64,000 nt of DNA from Corbicula japonica (Eukaryota; Mollusca; Bivalvia; Venerida; Cyrenidae). Where the stretch lies: the NCBI GenBank assembly GCA_038501625.1, contig JAZAYU010001126.1, forward strand, positions 19,155 through 83,154. The letters are read 5' to 3'. Under the pieces are notes generated by a model. That model did not search any database and had not been told where the DNA came from. It saw only the letters and a program-made list of their open reading frames with translations. The translations under genes and the position numbers were made by a program. This document shows, one piece after another, positions 24,601 through 38,600 of the stretch. Each line of letters opens with the position of its first letter. The first letter of the stretch is position 1.

Positions 24601-26534
24601 TGCACGAGATGCACGTTTCTTGCGCGAAACACGCGAAAGGTTTTGTCGTGGGTAGTATTTGTGTTCTGTTTTAGTTTAGGTCTAAGAACGATTCGCATGA
24701 ATGACACGATGATTGCGATCTGAATTATGCATTTATCGGTCACAGATAGAAATATCGCTTTCAACATTCAATTATTTAACAAATATCACAGAAATTTAAA
24801 CAACTGTTTTGAAACTAAACGTTTCAAATTTAGATTTTGTCAAATCCTTTCTGCACTGAAAAGGCTTTCAATTATCAATAATTAAAAATAATGTACGATC
24901 TTTTACATTAGATTTCACTGGCGGTGATCTTTGATCTGTAGATAGTTGTTATTTATTACTGATTTTGTTGTTTATTTTTAGTTTCCAAATAAGTGTGCGG
25001 CACACGAAAAATACAACATTCAATGACATTTAATTTAAATATGATCCAATATTTATTACCAGTTGCGTTTCGTCTAAATATAATTATTCAGCAATAACAA
25101 GCTTCGAAAAAAAATGATCTCCCTTTGAATTATCAACAGTAGGCACTTTCCCGTTAGTCAAGAAGAGGTTGTCTCCCGTGGATTTTGTACGATTATTTGT
25201 GTTGTTTTTTTTTTTTTTTTTTTGCTTATACTGAACAAATATCCAAAGTAACTCTAAGAAAGCTTAGTTACTTTGTACATGTAGTATCGTAACACTGAAT
25301 TTACATATGCGTAATTGTTAGAAATATTTGTTTCTAAAGATTCAGTTTTTAAACAAACTACTTTTCGAATACGCATGCATGCTTCAAAAACAAAACAAAA
25401 CGCAACAAAAGCTCATCGCATTTGCATCTTTTACTCAGATATTTAAATTAAGAAGAGGTGAATTGACATTAATGTCCCGCGAATAGCGAAAGATAAGTAT
25501 CAGTCGTATCGGGAATCTCGTAGGGTTACACCGCCGGAGCTAACTAGTTTAGCACATGAATGATTAAAATGTTTCGCTTTATGTTTTTCTCAATAATGTA
25601 AAATCTTCATAAGACAATAACGTTAACAGTGTTGTTAGAAATACCATGGTAAATACACTCTAAGGCATGATTATCGTGCAGACAATGTTCTTTAAACAGT
25701 TTAATCCTGGCGTCAGCTCGAGTCATGTATACGCACGTGTGCACCGCGTTGGGAAATTGCGGGAATTTAATATGAATCTTTAACTATATCGGTTTTGATA
25801 GTGATTAACATTATTCTGATTTAAAATGTTTAAAATCACTAACAATTACCAATGCAAACTGATGCTTATAGTTCAGTACATTTATTTAATCTGACTTGAC
25901 ATTCGTGCAGTGATAATGCTACCATGCTGAAATAGGGTCGCTTAGACAAAAATGATAATCTTCTGTTTATTTTAATACAACGTAGATGTTTTCAAATTAA
26001 CATATTAATAATTCTTAAGTTTTTGTCAAGTTCAGTTTGCCTAATTTCATAATTTACCGTCTATAATTCTTTGTAAGCGGTTTGACGATTTTATTACCGA
26101 TAAGATGTAGATATCCCTGATAGTTGTCATGGCAACATTTGCCCGAGGCAGATAAATTACCGAAATTTTAGGGAATTTACATGTACATTGTGACATTCTT
26201 ATTTTGACTCTTCTTTCAGAAACAACTAAATAAAAAGCAAGAGCGAATGAATACCGCTATAAGAGAATTCAAGAGAATCATACTAAGGGCTTTATAGTTT
26301 TTTATAAATGTATCATTATCCAAGCTGTTCCACAAGCATTTAATTTACATGGAGAAGATCTTATTGTTTTCCTTCGCCGGATCGGATCGCCTTTACGTCT
26401 TTGTTTTGATGCAAACATGGTAATTGTCAATTTTGCAATGTCAGTCTGAAGTTTCTCACCATATTTTATTACATTTGATAGAAATCTACATGTTTTGACA
26501 TTTACAACAGTTACTGAAATTTGTTGAACGAAAA
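21601..26534. other. No gene recognised; old repeats and AT-rich DNA
   Basis: 21640-22930 has scattered molluscan repeat strings (TGACCTTGACCTTTAAGG, GTGTCTACCTCAGGC). A T run lies at 25206-25223. 26221-26297 has TTTCAG followed by an open KQERMNTAIREFKR-like frame to TAG, a weak exon candidate. Confidence 0.4.
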
Positions 26535-26755
26535 TATTTAACCGTGGAAACGGTAAAAACGCACGGACGCGGAAATGGAACGCTGGAAACGCTAGAAACG
26601 GAAGAAACGCTAGAAACGGACGAAACGCTGGAAACGCAGCATTGAAAGCGTTTTAATCGAAATGGAAACGGAATGGAAACGGAACGGAAACGGAATGGAA
26701 GCGCAGCGGAAAACGTTGCCAATTAAAATGGAAATGAAACGGAGTGGAAACGCAG
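26535..26755 (+). repeat. Purine-rich GAAACG tandem array
   Basis: About 30 repeats of a 6-9 bp core (GGAAACG, GAAACGCTA, GGAATGGAAACG) with nearly all purines on the plus strand. Irregular unit length indicates an old, slipped minisatellite. Confidence 0.85.
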
Positions 26756-27689
26756 AAAATGTCAATTTCTTGATTTTCAGTATTGTAATTAATAACCCGT
26801 CTAATTTCCTCCTTTGACAAAAAGGCACAACAGCAAAAAACAAATGACATTAATGTTTTCGAAACACATCGACTAAATAACGTGAGCTAAACATTGGAAT
26901 ACTAGCATGCCGCTACTGTATCATTAAGACTCAAACACGCTGATCTTCTGCTTGGGAATGAACGCAAGGAAAAGTAATTTTTTTGAAGTCGAGAATGCAT
27001 TGGACTTTTTAACGAAATTTGCTCAATTAGTCTGCAACCGCACTCTGAATGTGCTTTAAATCGCCGTTTGCAATAAATCTCGAGAGGTTACTCGTGGGTA
27101 TATATTAGACTGGGTTTCTATAACAAATCTACTTTGAACTTTGCTGTCATGGTGATATTGCTTTATTTGCTTTGCAAACGCATGGAAAAATCAAGACGGA
27201 ACGTTTGCGGCGTAATGAATATAGAGCTCTTTTTACAGAAGGAACTCTTTTAAAACCAAGTTGCGAACTGTTCCATCCACGTGTTGACGGTTCATGTATT
27301 TCGATGGTTTTACCAAGTACAGGTGTAGAAAATCCGGGTAAGTAACATTACTCAAGGTCAAAAAGTAAAATATGCACATTTTAAAAAATGTTCGCTCTGT
27401 TCTGGTACACGAGTAAAGTAGGCGTTAAGAGTCTAAATCCCCGTCGCCGTACGGCTGAGCAATCTTGAAGTTAAGAAAGGTTACCAACTGCTGCTTGCTA
27501 TATTATTAATCGGTAAGTTTTAGTGTTGTTTTTTTTTAAATGTGTGACCTATGTGTGATTTGTTTGGGGTTAAAAGAGGTTTCAAACTTTAAAGTAAAAT
27601 ATAGGATATAAAGAAGAAATAAATACTTATTTTCTTCATTAAAGACTTGTTGCGGTTGATGTTGTTGATGTTGTTGGCATTCTTCTCTC

Positions 27690-28560
27690 TCTCTCTAGAG
27701 ACAATGGAGTATGCACCAGAGTGTTTACTTAGTTGTGAAGCTGCAGCGCCAGCTGTTGCTAAAGAAGCTAGTGCGGGACCTTCATCTCCTACCGCACTTG
27801 CTTAGTGGTCAGTCGTGGGTTCCTTTGTGGTAGGAGTCATAGGCTGTCCTGCTTGACGCCGGTTTTGACATTTGCCACCCATTCCGATCCCCCCTTGCTA
27901 GAATAGTCGGAATATGCTATTTCGAGATTGCTTGGTTAATGATGAATTGACGCTACAAGGCTGGCTGGTTGGCCGTGATCCCATGGCAAGTTCACTTTAG
28001 AGGATGACCTTTGCGATGCGACCATCGTCCAGCGCAGGCGTTTCTGAGAGAGGATTGGCAACATGCAAATTATTGTGAAAGCTTCATGCACCCGATGAAG
28101 CTAGCAGGTTTTCCGGGGACTGCTGGGTTAAAGTGGGCGGTAACTTCCCAATGGAGCCAGCGGACTCCATCCATAGAGAGCAACCGCTAGCATCCAGCTC
28201 TAAGTCTAGCTCTGAGTCTTTGCTTATCATTGGTGACCGTGCTTCCCGTGTTGAGACTTCCTTGAGACTGCGAAGTGACCTTTCCATGTGAAAACCTGAG
28301 CGAAAAGTATGGCGATCCTAGAGTGACCATTGCTAGGATCTCCCTCTTGGCGTTGCAGGTTAAATCAGGCGGAAAGGCAAGCTGATACAGCCGATGACAG
28401 CGCAGCTGCAGGAGGTGCCAGAAGGCATCGCAAAGCACAGCCATCTGCCAACGGGTCTCCATACCGGATTTCCTCCCAAAACTTTTGACCAGACATTTCC
28501 CGTGCAGGTGCACAAACTATATGCTTAGAGGCGAAAGCAAAACACATCGTCATGTATTAG
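27690..28560. other. GC-richer island, unclassified relic
   Basis: About 850 bp of clearly higher GC than its surroundings, preceded by a CT run (27681-27698). The minus strand is open 28187-28513 (MHLHGKCLVKSFGRKSGMET...) and 28084-28287; the plus strand reads MEYAPECLLSCEAAAPAVAK then a stop. No family recognised. A decayed mobile-element or gene fragment is likely. Confidence 0.4.
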
Positions 28561-29158
28561 TTGAAATATTCACTAAGAGGCATACAGCTATAAATAAATA
28601 TTGAGTTCAATTTATTATTTTAATTTTCATATCAAACTTGGGTTAATTATACATTTTAACAGTTTGGATAACAGACCATCAAATGATATGCGCAAGGGCT
28701 ATAAATAATAAAGTAGTGTTCGATAAAATATTTATAGAGTCAAGTACTTCAACTACGCTCAACATTTAAACGCAAATATGCTATACCGACTAAAGAAGGA
28801 TGTAAGATTTATTAAAGTATGTTTTATTCAACAAATACTATTCTGATTACAAAAGGTGTCATCAACAAGACTTAGTACTAATTTATCCGCCCATGCATAT
28901 TCTGATTATTATTAGAGATGCTTCTGAAATACATAAAGAACTGTAACAGTTATACGAGTACGTATTTACATTAGTATTGTAAAAAAACATAATATCCTAA
29001 TAGGTTATGATAAACAAGAAAAAATACAAATGAAAAATTCCGTAGACGTATCAATAACGACTGTATATCATTCTGATTCAATTGCACTAAAGAGCATTCA
29101 CATGATGGTGCGAAATCTGTTCACTGTTTTGTAAATAGGTAAGTATTTGTGTAATTTA

Positions 29159-29659
29159 TTATAATTTTAAGGTAAATGTTTCAGAAGTAGATAAACGTTT
29201 TCCCTCTGAATTCCGTGTGCTATCTTGCCCTCCAGCATACGTTTTTCTACGTTCAACAGTGTCTTTTCCTGACTCAGAATTAGTTGACGGTCTGAATGAC
29301 TGTGATTTGGGTTTATCACTTAGATCAGTAGCCACTTGGGTGCTAGAACTGTGTAACGATAAAGACATCGGTCGTTTTTTGCATTGAACGACTCCTTTGC
29401 TTAAAAGTGCTCCACCTTTCTCCAAGAACAGTGCCGGCCAAACTGCAAATTCGACTATGTCTCCTCCTTGTGTATACTCCCGAAAAGTATTTTTGTTAAA
29501 TTTCTCTCCTTTCTTACACGTTTCACATTGAAGGAATACTGGCGGGTCCTGGATAACCATTAACCAGCACAGCTCCAAGCATTGATCCTTGTACTTCTTC
29601 ACATCTTCACATGAGGCCAGCTCCGTTTTAAAATAGTTGTCTACAGCGGAATCGTAAGC
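29159..29659 (-). CDS. MIEAP-like gene, terminal exon with stop
   Basis: A 501-bp exon after CATTATAG. It encodes AYDSAVDNYFKTELASCEDV, the diagnostic CWLMVIQDPPVF...VWPALFLEKGGALLSKGV block, then a Ser/Thr-rich tail. The TAA stop at 29159-29161 overlaps an AATAAA signal (29155-29160 on the complement), so the 3' UTR may be very short. The two-Cys motif CETCKKG is shared by both copies and could bind metal, which is inference. Confidence 0.78.
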   Translation of the reverse strand, partial: AYDSAVDNYFKTELASCEDVKKYKDQCLELCWLMVIQDPPVFLQCETCKKGEKFNKNTFREYTQGGDIVEFAVWPALFLEKGGALLSKGVVQCKKRPMSLSLHSSSTQVATDLSDKPKSQSFRPSTNSESGKDTVERRKTYAGGQDSTRNSEGKRLSTSETFTLKL

Positions 29660-32600
29660 CTATAATGAACGATTTAGATAATACTTTACTAATGGTCTGT
29701 TTTTTTAACATTGCCCTTGTTTTATTCTTAATAAATACAATTTTTGAATTACTTTGTTAAAATGCCTCATTTAAAGTGTTACCGATTACTTCGGGGGGGG
29801 GGGGGGGGGGGGCTGTGTGATTTCGATATGATATGGATACCTTTTGAACGGAGCCTCTACATTTGTAAACTTTAAACTGGATGTAAAATAAATTTGCTTT
29901 CGTGGTTTTCTACAATAATTAATTAACATATGTGATATGTATTTTAGGCTTTTATAGATCATTTCCATTTGTTTAAAAATTACAGTAGCGGCGTGGTAGC
30001 TGTAAAACTTCATTCAATCAGCGTTTAATTACATCCGTTGAAGTTCGTTCAGAAAAATAAATTTCAAGATGTGTTGCCCTTATTAAAAACAGGAATTAAA
30101 AATATCGTTATTTAAAAACGTTCTGTTCGTTAAGGTAGAAGATGAGACGCAAAAAAATCTCAAAGAATTATGCTCAATCATTTTGTGACTGGCAATAACA
30201 GAGAGTGGACGGCAAAATGGTTTAAAAACAGTTTATCAATACTGGTGTAATAATTTGTGATTTCCTTAGGAAAATAACTCGCATTTCAAAAATACTCAGC
30301 TAAAAGGACTTCGAGCTCTTTGTGTTTTTTTTTTAAATCTAAAACACATTAAATTACCTGTTTGAGTTCATCACTTGGCTGAACTTTCTTTTTACGATTG
30401 TCCTTAAGTTGCTTCATTACATCCTTTACAAGTTTGTCATCAGAACTCTGTCGTTATATAAAAATGACTTTATGTTTGAAATGTGGGTAAACCTTTACCA
30501 TTATCAGTTATAAATAGCTTATTGTTATTAGTAACATTTGATGTGCATTTATCATGTTAAGCGAACTAAAATGAAAAAAAGCAGATCGTTACTTTTTTAA
30601 GATTCTCTTAAATAATCGTCATTTTAATTAATCGACCAGATGCAGTACAACGTTTTCTTTAATTTGCTGAGTTAAGAAATCATGATGGCAAGAAAATAAA
30701 ATAAGCAAGTAAATTTTTTATGACAAATCAATTATGACTCATACAATTAACTCACCCCGTGAAAACGTTCTATATTTTCCTTTAAACTTGTAAGCTCTTC
30801 TTCTGCAGCTTTGGATGCGACTGTATAGGCGGTCTATAATAAACAAACATACAAAAACGACAAAGTTTCATTATTTGTTGCCATTTTTACAGGTCATTAT
30901 TATCAACAAGTATTGTTTGGATACTTGTGAAAATCATTTCAGTATTTATGTTCTGTATGGACGTTTTTTAACCGGCGAACAGCCTAGATTGTAAGAACAT
31001 GTAAAACATTTATTGAAGTATTGAAAAAATTAATTTTATCAATCATATTCTAAGTCTTGCTTAATATAACTCCAGGTGCTTCAGTTTCGGTAAGGTCGTT
31101 AAGTACAAGTACCTACTTTTTTCTCGTGGCAACTAACTTATTATGTTTAATATGTTGGCGTGCCTTTGCATACTTGTTTGGTCATATGTGAAACTTGGAA
31201 CGAGTGCAAAGTCGGTGCACTCTTACATGTACAATGTAAGCATGACTTAAAAACTGATGATGGCAGAATATTTTGCCACCGTCTCTTCTAAGTCGATATT
31301 CTGTTTTTATTTCCTTAATTGTTTTTGTGTTCAGTTTCGAAATTAACCATAATGTTAATCCATGCTCTCCTTTTCCTCTCTACCTTTGCGGCAATTCCTG
31401 ATAACCTTTTTCACGCTTTGCTAGATTAAACGCTATTGTGTTAACAAGAACAAAAAATTGATATTTCAATGACCATGGTCCTAAAACATATGTTTCTGTT
31501 GTTACGCCTTGAAAATCTCTATAATTAGCATAATTGTTGCACAGCTACACGTTGAAAATTCTCGTACATTGCAGATCTGTAGCTTGTAGTTTGCACTGTT
31601 ATTTTAACATTTAATTTTATATTTGCACAGCATTTCAGTTTTCTATTCTTTGATGAATGAGTAAATAGTATGTTTATGGTTGTGGTTGTTCTAATATGCT
31701 TCACTTTTTCACTTTCACTTTTGGTTTGTCTTAAATTATAATAACTATTTCTTTTTTAATCATTAATTTATAATTTACCGTCAGCATGGTCATCAGCGCC
31801 GTGACTGCCTTTTCTTCGTCGGATTTATATTCCTCTTGTTCTTGAACTTGCGAGAATGCATCTGTCCAAGCATTGTCATAAAGTTCGGAGAATTTCTCAG
31901 CCAGTTTAGTAGGTCTGTTTAAGTCACTGAGATCTGCGATGTTGGGATTATTATCTGTTAGTTTTCGTCCTGCCATAGCACTTAATCTAATATATCAATA
32001 CCAAAATATCAATATAATACCATTCGAAACCGGTGTCGCATTACAATTATCACGTCCTAGCGCTAGTTTTGAAACATATATTGGTGATTTAGCTGCTGCG
32101 CAATCAGAATCGTGTTTGGCAGTGTACGTGGCTTGATGCTGTCGCTTGGCGGTTCTGGCTCAAATTCCGATCAGACCCTTATCAAAAAGCAAAACTTCTT
32201 AGTCTGTTATACAATTATTTAAGGTATATATGAATTACTTTGAATGTATAACTTATGCGCTACGCGAGATGGCGTGTTTAACTTAATTTAAAGTATGATA
32301 CATTTTCTAAAACGTTGAGTCCTTGCCTTGTTAGAAGTTCTTCCTTTTCCTTTTCTAACTGAATCTTTTCTGACCGAATTTTAGAAATTTCTTTATCTTT
32401 GTTTCTTTCAATGTTGTCCTTCTCTAATGCTTTCTTATTTATTTCTGACTTCTTATATTCAACTTCTCTGAAACATAACACAAACACTTTATAGTTTTAC
32501 TGAAATGAGTACTATAAAATTGTTAAGTGTTGTAATGTAAACGGGTTTGCTTTATATAAATAAAAATGATTCGCATGCAGTTAATGAACAAAGATAATTT

Positions 32601-35600
32601 TCCTTTGCAAGAGAAAATATTAAACGTTTATAGCTTTTAAGGAATAGACAGCTGTTTTTTTCTTCTGATATTTGGCTGCGAGGAAGCTGTGTTTTCCGGG
32701 TGTTGCTTTTCCTTATACGCTGATTTTTAATATAAATTGTGTACATGTTCGGATACTTCAAATGTATCTTGGTCATACACTATATCCTTTATGCTACCTT
32801 TCTAAAGTTTGGATTTTCTTGTTCAAATGTTCAATCTCCTTCTCTTTCTCCTCTAAACGACGCAGTGCTTCTTTTCTAAAATCAATACATTAAAACATAT
32901 TGTATTAAAAATTAAACAAAATCCTATTAAAAAATATGTATAACATGTAGAACCAATACATCTGTTATTAAACTACTTTAAGACAGTGGTCATCTGCTCG
33001 GATAATCGTGTTGAGATACACTGTTTATAATCTAGGTATGCTACAAAAATATAATTTAAACAAACCCACTTTAACAAAAAAAATGACAAAACTCGCGGAA
33101 AAAAAAGTGTTAATTTTAGATATTATACAAGACAGTTTGACGGACGAAATCAAAATACGCGGACATTATATAGTTTGCTTCATGATCGGAGCAACAACTT
33201 TAACTGATATACAAGTAAAGGTTTTTAATCGTAAACTTAGGTGAATGTCACTTAAGGGTCTCGTAATTTATATTTTTCTCCAGTTGCCAGAAAAAAAACT
33301 TATTTTCTTTATTACTTCAGTCATATTAAAATAAAGTATCGTTTCTGTGTTACAACTTATTTATAGCAAGGAAGGTGTGATCAAGCCTGTCTTTGAACAT
33401 AGAAATCTTATTTTGAGGTTATCATCACAAACATATATTTTTGTAAAAGGGAATTTGCAGTTAGGTTAGGTTTCTGTACCAATTAGCGCTGGGATAAATG
33501 AAAGATAAAGCCAGGCGTGTGGTGTAAACATTTTCGCTTACTTACTTTTCTTTCTGGTCCTTGATAATATCATTTTCATCGAACAACTTTACTTGCATAT
33601 CAGCATCCTTTGCATCCAGTGTTCTTATGAAAATAAGTATTATGAATCGGTTAACTTGAGGTTTAATTAACGCTTGGTAAAATTGGAAATCAAAAGTTAT
33701 AAGTATCAAAAACATAATTCATTATTAAGTTGATTTAGGAATTCCAGTAACACAATATGGTCCAAATACTCCAAAGTAGCTTTATTTAAAATAAGCTTTC
33801 AGATTCTGATTCTTGTCTTACTGAATTTTGTTTCCATTGGTTAGACTTGAAACATCAGATTTTGACTTTTCTACATGTGCTTTCGAAGGACTGAAATACA
33901 AAGTAAAAGCCCTTATTAGCAAGTACATATTGAAAAAAGAACAATTCTTATGAAAAACTACAATAAGCAAATACAGCATTGTTCAAAAGTCGTTTTGTGT
34001 GGCGGCTGTAATTCTTAGTAGTCCTTGTACATTCAACCATTGCTGTTATCAATTACATCCTTTGAAGGTGATTTAGAGCGATTCTAATGTCTTTGAATAG
34101 TGCTCAGAAAATACTTTTGTTTTTATGAGTCGACATTATTTATATTGGTTTCAATATTTAACAGATTATAGACTTATATATTAAAAAAACACAAAGGAAA
34201 TTTCTCCACCTGCTTTTTAATATTAGTCATATGAGTTCCCTGTGATATAGATTTATGTTCCCGCTCTCCATTTTAGTTCTGTTAGTTCATAAGAGAATTG
34301 ATTTCAAGACAAAACTGTTCTTTCCACAACCTCTCTTGACGTAGGGAAGAAACAAAACTAGCATACATTGTAAACATATACAATTGATGACCAATTAGAA
34401 CTTTTGTTGAGTGTATGTGCATGTTTACACAGAAACAATGAACAGTTATTATAACTCAGGTATGAATAATCAATTTTTATATTGTAAATTTTAAAACGCA
34501 TGAGACAAATTTAACTATGTTTGAAACAAACTACTTTTATTAACTTGATATTAATATAATTAATATCAGCTAAAGAGTTATATATGGCAAACATTATACA
34601 TGGGAAGCCCGATAATGTAGATAGTCGTTTCTGCTTCGGACGAGCACATATGGCATATCAAGATACCTCGAATTATCAGTTGAGGAATTTGTCTTAGAAT
34701 GTTGCGAGTCATTTGTAGTGTTCTGATTTGTTCCATCAGCATTTTGGGATAAAGTGTCCAATGAAACGACAAGCTACATAATACAAACAACAGACTACAT
34801 TTCAAGACATTGTATTCCGTGAATCATCAATACCATGCTTTCGAAAAAATTTAATAAACATGTATAACTCATATTAAAAATACAAAAATATATGACAACT
34901 TAATGTGTTTTGGTTAAGGACACTAGTGATATACAGTTTTGGTGTAAAGGATTTATTAAATTCACCTTGAATTTGGATTGGCATTACTGGGTGCGTTATC
35001 TGTAATATCCGCTGGTTGCTGTGTTTTTCCGATTGTTACGGATGAGATATGTTTGCGTCGAGGTGTTTTTTCTGGTGTTTTGCTAGAACATATAATAATA
35101 ATTTTAGCTACATGTAAAAAATTATTCCGACGCAAAAATTATTCAGTAAACTAAAATGGAAGTGCACCAGGATGTTTCTATAAACCCAAACGGAAGAAGA
35201 TAACTAAAAAATAACAATAGAAAAAAAGACTAAGTAAACACATCTCATTCGTCGTTTAATTAATTTTCCTCTTATGTCATGTCATTTGGGAAATGATCAT
35301 GTGTATTGACTTGACATCAGTGTCAATGAGCCGGAAAACCATTAAACAAAATACATAATACATGTAAACTCTTAATATTTTCAAAGAATTAACATAATAA
35401 ATCGTACGTGTGCCATGATTTTACGAAAATGTTAAAAACTTGCCCTATCCTGATACGAGTATTTCACTTTTTGAAACGAGTTAAGTGATATTTTACAAAC
35501 GAAAGTTAGAGCATAATTTAATAAAAATATTATAGTATTTTTTAGATTTATGCCACAACATGAGAACAGATATCTTGGGTATGTTTTTCTTTAAATAGTC

Positions 35601-38600
35601 GTTGCTGTTAAGAAAGAACACTTCGATTATCATACAATTTCTTTCCACTAAGAAGTTACGTATTTTGTTTTGAGAATATTCTATTATTACTTCGCATGAC
35701 AGCCAAAGGCAAAAATTCAAAATACGGAAGTATATCATAAGATAATGAACACTATCCATAGCTTTTCTGGCTGGGATATTGAAAGCTCCAAAAAGTATAT
35801 TAAATCTGGTCTTTATAGTGAAATAAATGTTGTTATTTTTTCAGGATACTGACTGTTAACAGGTATCATACTCTTGCTTTACAAACTCTTAAATGATATC
35901 ATTGATAACAGCACTGATTGAATGTATCAAGAGACATTTTAAGCTGCCACACGGCACAAACAACACTATTGTGATAAAATATATGAAACAGAACTTTTAT
36001 GTAACGGGAAACGACAAGTATGAAAATAACACAGGCTCGGTTTGATAGAGCTTGTTCTAAGGCATCTGGGAAGGCATGTTACTATCCCTGATTAAGCGCA
36101 ACTTAAAAAAAACGTTAGTCTGTCGTATTGAAGAGATCTTTTTAGTGAAGTTGTAAAACAATCGTTCACCTATTCTGTTTTCAGTTATTTCTTTTAAGTT
36201 AAAGTTTTTCTGTCATGGTCTGATTCAATTGTTGAAAATCTTAGAAAGATTAGAAGAAAGTTTAAACTTGCGACCGGAACACGTTTCCAAACTTTCCACC
36301 GGAAAAAAGTCGTTGCTTATAAAGCTCAAAAATGTGTGATTGATAACTTTAACTAAAACAAGAAAGGAGGTGCTATTAATACCTTGCGTCCTCTGCAGAG
36401 GATGCACTTTTATCCAGACCATCTCGACTACCTCTTACTTTTGAAACATCCTCAGTGCTTCTGTCATAGGAAATGAAAAGAATTTTGTAGTTTTTTCTTT
36501 TGAAAAAGAAGGTCTTGATCATGAGAGAATGTGCTTGAAATAAGACTTAAAACGCGTATGTCTTATAATTGCAATATTAAAATTCTCTCCAATATCAATA
36601 CCATTGGTATTCCTATTAGACTGATATCTCTTACATACATTAATCTTCACTGACATTTAAACATTTTGGATGATTGTTTATTTTAAATTTTGGTTTAAGA
36701 AAAAATACCTTAGGGAATTTTGATTTTGGAAAGTTAAAAGATACAAAGGTCGTTTTGATGACATAATTAATGGAAAAAATTAAAAAGTAACACAAAAGAA
36801 ACAAACTTTCAGATAAAAATTAATCATGTTTGTCGCACAAAACATAATGGAAAAACTATTCTTAAAGATATAAGACAGATTATTTGCTTAATATTCTCAT
36901 TGCTAATTAATATCACAAATGTTTATTTCGGAGCCATAAAAATCAGTCTTAGAAGCGACAGAGTGATTAGTTTTATTCCGCATATCAAAACGATAAAACC
37001 GCTACTTTTGAAAAAGAAGCAAGTGTAGTATTTATGCGAAAAGAAAAAAGAAACGTCCCCTATTTACCTATTTTCTGTGTTTCCTACTTTAGTTTGTTGT
37101 TGCTGTTGTTTTCGTTGTTGTTGTTGTTGGCTTTGTTGTTGTTGTAGTTCTTGTTGTTGTCGTTTTTGTTGTTTGGAATTATCGTTTCCTTCGCTTCCTC
37201 TACTTTCGTTACTAAAACATAATAACGTTTTGTTTATATCGCTTTATAATAATTAATATATTAAACATGTTAAGTCCCGATCGTAGACAACGACTATGCA
37301 TTTATAGATATAGCCTGCGTTTCATTAAATATTTACGATCGGGTCGTATCGTTACTGAGATCCCAATTTATGATAAAATTTAAGTTACTATCCGTCGTAC
37401 GTACGACGCTTTATTAAAAGCAGCCTTTCTGAGCAAAAGGTACGTCTTTACAATCAAAGAATATGCTTCTATAATCATTAACGTAATCTTTGACTTATTA
37501 TTGATAATCATGTCGTAGTTACTGCTTTTATTTGTAAACTATAAATGAATCTTGACTTGAAATGTGACTATGTTAAAAGTTATATAGGTGCGAAACTCTC
37601 ATGTGCAGTTTAAAAATGGTTAGTTTGGGTTTTCCTGCTCCAAAAATGTGCAACAAAAAGTTATTTCTATTTTTCTTTTTTTAGAGGTATCTTATCATGT
37701 CCTTAAAGATTTGTGAAGTTTTGTCAAAATAGCACCATCCGTTAAAATATATTCTAAAATATTGGGCAAAAAATGTCAGGAATGTGATAAAAAAGTGTGA
37801 TCGTTTAAAAAAATTTCATTTGTTTAGACCATCACTTTAAAAACGCTTGAAAAAAAAACTACTCTTAAAGATATAAGACAGATCAATTGCTTAAAATTCT
37901 TATTGCTAATTTATAACACAAATGTTTATTTCGGAGCTATACATATCAGTCTTAGAAGCGACAGAGTGATTAGTTTTATTCCGCATATCAAAACGATAAA
38001 ACCGCTACTTTTGAAAAAGAAGCAAGTGTAGTATTTATGCGAAAATTAAAAAAAAGCATTCCCTATTTACCTCTTTTCTGTGTTTCCTACTTTAGTTTGT
38101 TGTTGTTGTTGTCGTTGTTGTCGTTTTTGTTGTTTGGGACTATCGTTTCCTTCGCATCCTCTACTTTCGTTACTAAAACATAGTAACGTTTTGTTTATAT
38201 CGCTTTATAATAATTAATATATTAAACATGTTAAAGATCCGATCGTAGACCACGAATATGCATTTATAGATATAGCCTGCGTTTCATTAAATATTTACGA
38301 TCGGGTCGTATCTTGACTGAGATCCCTACTTACGATAAAATTTAAGATGCTTTCCGTCGTACGTACGACGCTTTATTAAAAGCAGCCTTTCTGAGCAAAA
38401 GGTACGTCTTCACAATCAAAGAATATGCTTCTATAATCATTAACGTAATCTTTGACTTATTATTGATAATCATGTCGTAGTTACTGCTTTTATTTGTAAA
38501 CTATAAATGAATCTTGACTTGAAATGTGACTATGTTAAAAGTTTATATAGGTGCGAAACTCTCCTGTGCTGTTTAAAAATGGTTAGTTTGGGTTTTCCTG

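Noticed and set aside
26653..26850. Overlapping minus-strand Phe/Ser-rich frames
   Set aside because: Produced by the GAAACG purine array read in antisense; low-complexity artefact.
34667..34773. Exon-like block on the minus strand (VSLDTLSQNADGTNQNTTND) with AG and GT edges
   Set aside because: Its entry phase does not fit the phase-2 donor at 34966, and including it by the other frame leads to a stop in the next exon. Skipping it keeps the frame, so it was left out of the gene model.
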